Source: Desertivirga arenae | Lineage (GTDB): Bacteria; Bacteroidota; Bacteroidia; Sphingobacteriales; Sphingobacteriaceae | DNA length: 64,000 nucleotides | Direction: 5' to 3' | NCBI RefSeq assembly: GCF_017355785.1 | Contig: NZ_JAFEWE010000008.1 | Coordinates: 124,001 to 188,000 of the forward strand | Shown: positions 62,479 through 64,000 of the stretch, piece by piece | How the letters are laid out: each line of letters begins with the position of its first letter | How positions within the stretch are numbered: position 1 is the first letter of the stretch | Made by a program: the position numbers and the translations under genes | The notes under the pieces: model-generated | Database searches by the model: none | The model's input: the letters and a program-made list of their open reading frames with translations, nothing else | Told to the model about the DNA's origin: nothing

Positions 62479-64000
62479 TTAAAACTTAAAGTTCCAGGTA
62501 ACGGATGGAATAATGCCAAAAAGAGTAGTTCTTACTGCCTGTGTTTTTGTGGCATCGTCAGGATCATCCCTGAAATCCATTGTATAAGTATTCTGGCGGT
62601 TGTACAAATTGTAGATACCGAATGACCAGCTCGATTGAAGTTTCTTTCCGGGCTTAGCTTCCAAGGTAGCAGCCAGATCCAGACGGTGATAATCCGGTAA
62701 GCGGTCGGCATTCCTTTCCGAATAATAGAAGACTGTTTTACCTTTCAGCTGATATTTACCATTGGGGAAAGTAACCGCATTCCCGGTGTTATAGACGAAG
62801 GTCGATGATAATGTCCATCTCTTACTTGCTTTATAGATACCTACGATGGAAACATCATGGGTACGATCCTGCTTAGAAGGGAACCAGCTTCCGCCATTAA
62901 TATCATTGAACTGACGTTCCGTGCGTGAAAGTGTATAACCAACCCAGCCATTTAGTTTACCAAAACGCTTCTTAAGAAATAGCTCTAATCCGTAGGCTCG
63001 GCCATCGCCATAAAGCAGATCTCCTTCCACATTATTGTTTCCACGCAAGTCTGTACCACTGCGGTACTCTATCTGGTTAGTCATCCCTTTATAGTAAACT
63101 TCAGCAGAAAACTCATAACGGTCATTATTAAAGTTCCTGAAATAACCCAGGGCCACCTGGTCTGCTACTTCCGGCTTTATGTTATTACTGTTCATTACAT
63201 AAAGATCAGTAGGAGAGGTAGATGTAGAATTGGACATCAAGTGCAGATTCTGCGTGTTCCTGGTATACGAAGCCTTAATGGAACTCGATTTTCTTAACTG
63301 ATAACTTGCCGAAATCCTCGGTTCTGGATTTATATATGTTTTAACGATATCTCCTCCGGCGTAGGTGCGGGTAGCAATGGTGTTCCCGTCCTGGTCGTAA
63401 GTCTTGAAATTACCGGGACCGAAAGCTGAGAATGCGCTACCGCGAAGACCGTAGGTAATGTTCAGCTTATCGTTAACCTTCCACTCATCCGAAATATAGA
63501 TGGCAGTTTCAAGGCCAGCCCGGTTCTCGATCTTATCATCATTTACAGAGGAAGCCTCGCTTGCGGTGATCTTACCAGGTCTTATCGTGTGATGGATTAC
63601 ATCAAGCCCGAAACGCAAGTTGTGCTGGTTCAAGGAGTATTGGAAATCCTGTTTGAAATTATAATCCTGTATAGCCGATTTTACCTTGAAATCACTCTGT
63701 TCAATAAAGCTTTGGATCACGTAATTGTAATTGCTATAAATGAGCGAGGTATTTGAAAACAGTCGGTTATTAAAGATGTGGTTCCAACGCAAAGTAGCCG
63801 TTGAGTTCCCCCAGTCGAAACCGAAAGTTTTATTTAATCCCAGCTCGTCCCTTCCAAAATATCCGGAGAGGTATAAGGTGTTATTCTGGTTAAGACGGTA
63901 ATTCAGTTTGGCATTCAGGTCATAAAAATAAAGCACATTATTCCTGATAGCGGTATCCGAAGCAAGTTTCAGGAATGCATCCGCGTAGGTCCTCCGGCCA
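62479..64000 (-). CDS. TonB-dependent receptor, N-terminal part outside the window
   Basis: The frame is open to the window edge; its visible part, about 507 residues, starts with GRRTYADAFLKLASD and continues as outer-membrane barrel strands ending LFGIIPSVTWNFKF. Typical barrel sequences include YFYDLNAKLNYRLNQNNTL and RISASYQLRKSSSIKASYTRN. The plug domain and signal peptide must lie beyond 64000. GTG at 63936 is only an internal codon. The receptor is followed directly by DUF4249; substrate, perhaps a metal complex or small organic ligand, is unknown. Confidence 0.92.
   Translation of the reverse strand, partial: GRRTYADAFLKLASDTAIRNNVLYFYDLNAKLNYRLNQNNTLYLSGYFGRDELGLNKTFGFDWGNSTATLRWNHIFNNRLFSNTSLIYSNYNYVIQSFIEQSDFKVKSAIQDYNFKQDFQYSLNQHNLRFGLDVIHHTIRPGKITASEASSVNDDKIENRAGLETAIYISDEWKVNDKLNITYGLRGSAFSAFGPGNFKTYDQDGNTIATRTYAGGDIVKTYINPEPRISASYQLRKSSSIKASYTRNTQNLHLMSNSTSTSPTDLYVMNSNNIKPEVADQVALGYFRNFNNDRYEFSAEVYYKGMTNQIEYRSGTDLRGNNNVEGDLLYGDGRAYGLELFLKKRFGKLNGWVGYTLSRTERQFNDINGGSWFPSKQDRTHDVSIVGIYKASKRWTLSSTFVYNTGNAVTFPNGKYQLKGKTVFYYSERNADRLPDYHRLDLAATLEAKPGKKLQSSWSFGIYNLYNRQNTYTMDFRDDPDDATKTQAVRTTLFGIIPSVTWNFKF

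Noticed and set aside
63936-63936. GTG at 63936 as start of the TonB receptor
   Set aside because: The reading frame stays open to the window end and the residues before it (GRRTYADAFLKLASD) belong to the receptor family.
1-64000. Prophage or insertion sequence
   Set aside because: No integrase, transposase, terminase or structural phage gene was found on either strand.

Overview
The window looks like a chromosomal segment of a Bacteroidota bacterium, most likely Sphingobacteriaceae (Pedobacter-like). The grounds are a SusC/SusD pair with an ECF sigma/FecR switch, DUF4249 plus TonB-receptor and DUF6970 genes, many short lipoproteins, few Shine-Dalgarno sequences, and several promoters of the Bacteroidota type (TTTG, about 17-21 bases, TAnnTTTG). 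No rRNA, tRNA, CRISPR array, transposase or phage gene was recognised.

0-7.3 kb: a DUF1338/HglS-type enzyme and a YdiJ-like FAD/Fe-S dehydrogenase form a plausible 2-oxoadipate to D-2-hydroxyglutarate to 2-oxoglutarate route. They are followed by an Hsp70-like ATPase without a substrate domain and two acidic proteins of unknown function. 7.3-10.9 kb: two tandem SDR oxidoreductases and an AraC regulator. Both promoters carry 21-bp-spaced direct repeats directly upstream of the -33 element, which suggests an autoregulated activator circuit. 10.3-14.8 kb: a lipoprotein, exonuclease VII (xseB/xseA), a GH105 lipoprotein and a lipoprotein made of six 26-residue repeats.

14.9-24.0 kb is the most distinctive region. 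A GAF-PAS-HisKA protein lacking an ATPase domain is divergent from a compact seven-gene operon: MoxR-like AAA+ ATPase, unknown protein, HExxH plus VWA protein, unknown protein, PaaK-like adenylate-forming enzyme, PnuC and NadR. Genes overlap or sit 8-12 bases apart and a hairpin terminator follows. The grouping of an AAA+/VWA module with an adenylating enzyme and NAD salvage is the best candidate here for an undescribed system.

24-36.5 kb: HPF/RaiA-like protein, AraC regulator, LURP-one-like protein, SIMPL lipoprotein, single-domain response regulator, NagA, a DUF3857-transglutaminase-DUF2569 protein, a TPR protein, and a TlpA-type thioredoxin gene that appears split by a one-base frameshift. 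36.6-43.4 kb: SusD, SusC, FecR and ECF sigma, with no adjacent glycoside hydrolase.

43.5-64 kb: YcaQ-like DNA glycosylase, DUF1905/YdeI protein, fatty acid hydroxylase family protein, azoreductase divergent from an HxlR regulator with a 36-bp palindromic operator, LytS/LytTR two-component pair, rifampin ADP-ribosyltransferase (arr), SDR, several small proteins, S41 peptidase, DUF4153 membrane protein, GH97, DUF6970, DUF4249 and a TonB receptor cut by the window end. Two clusters of REP-like palindromes (about 50.6 and 61.3-61.6 kb) share one core and repeat every 84-85 bp. In the second, the arms occur in two versions with compensatory base changes.
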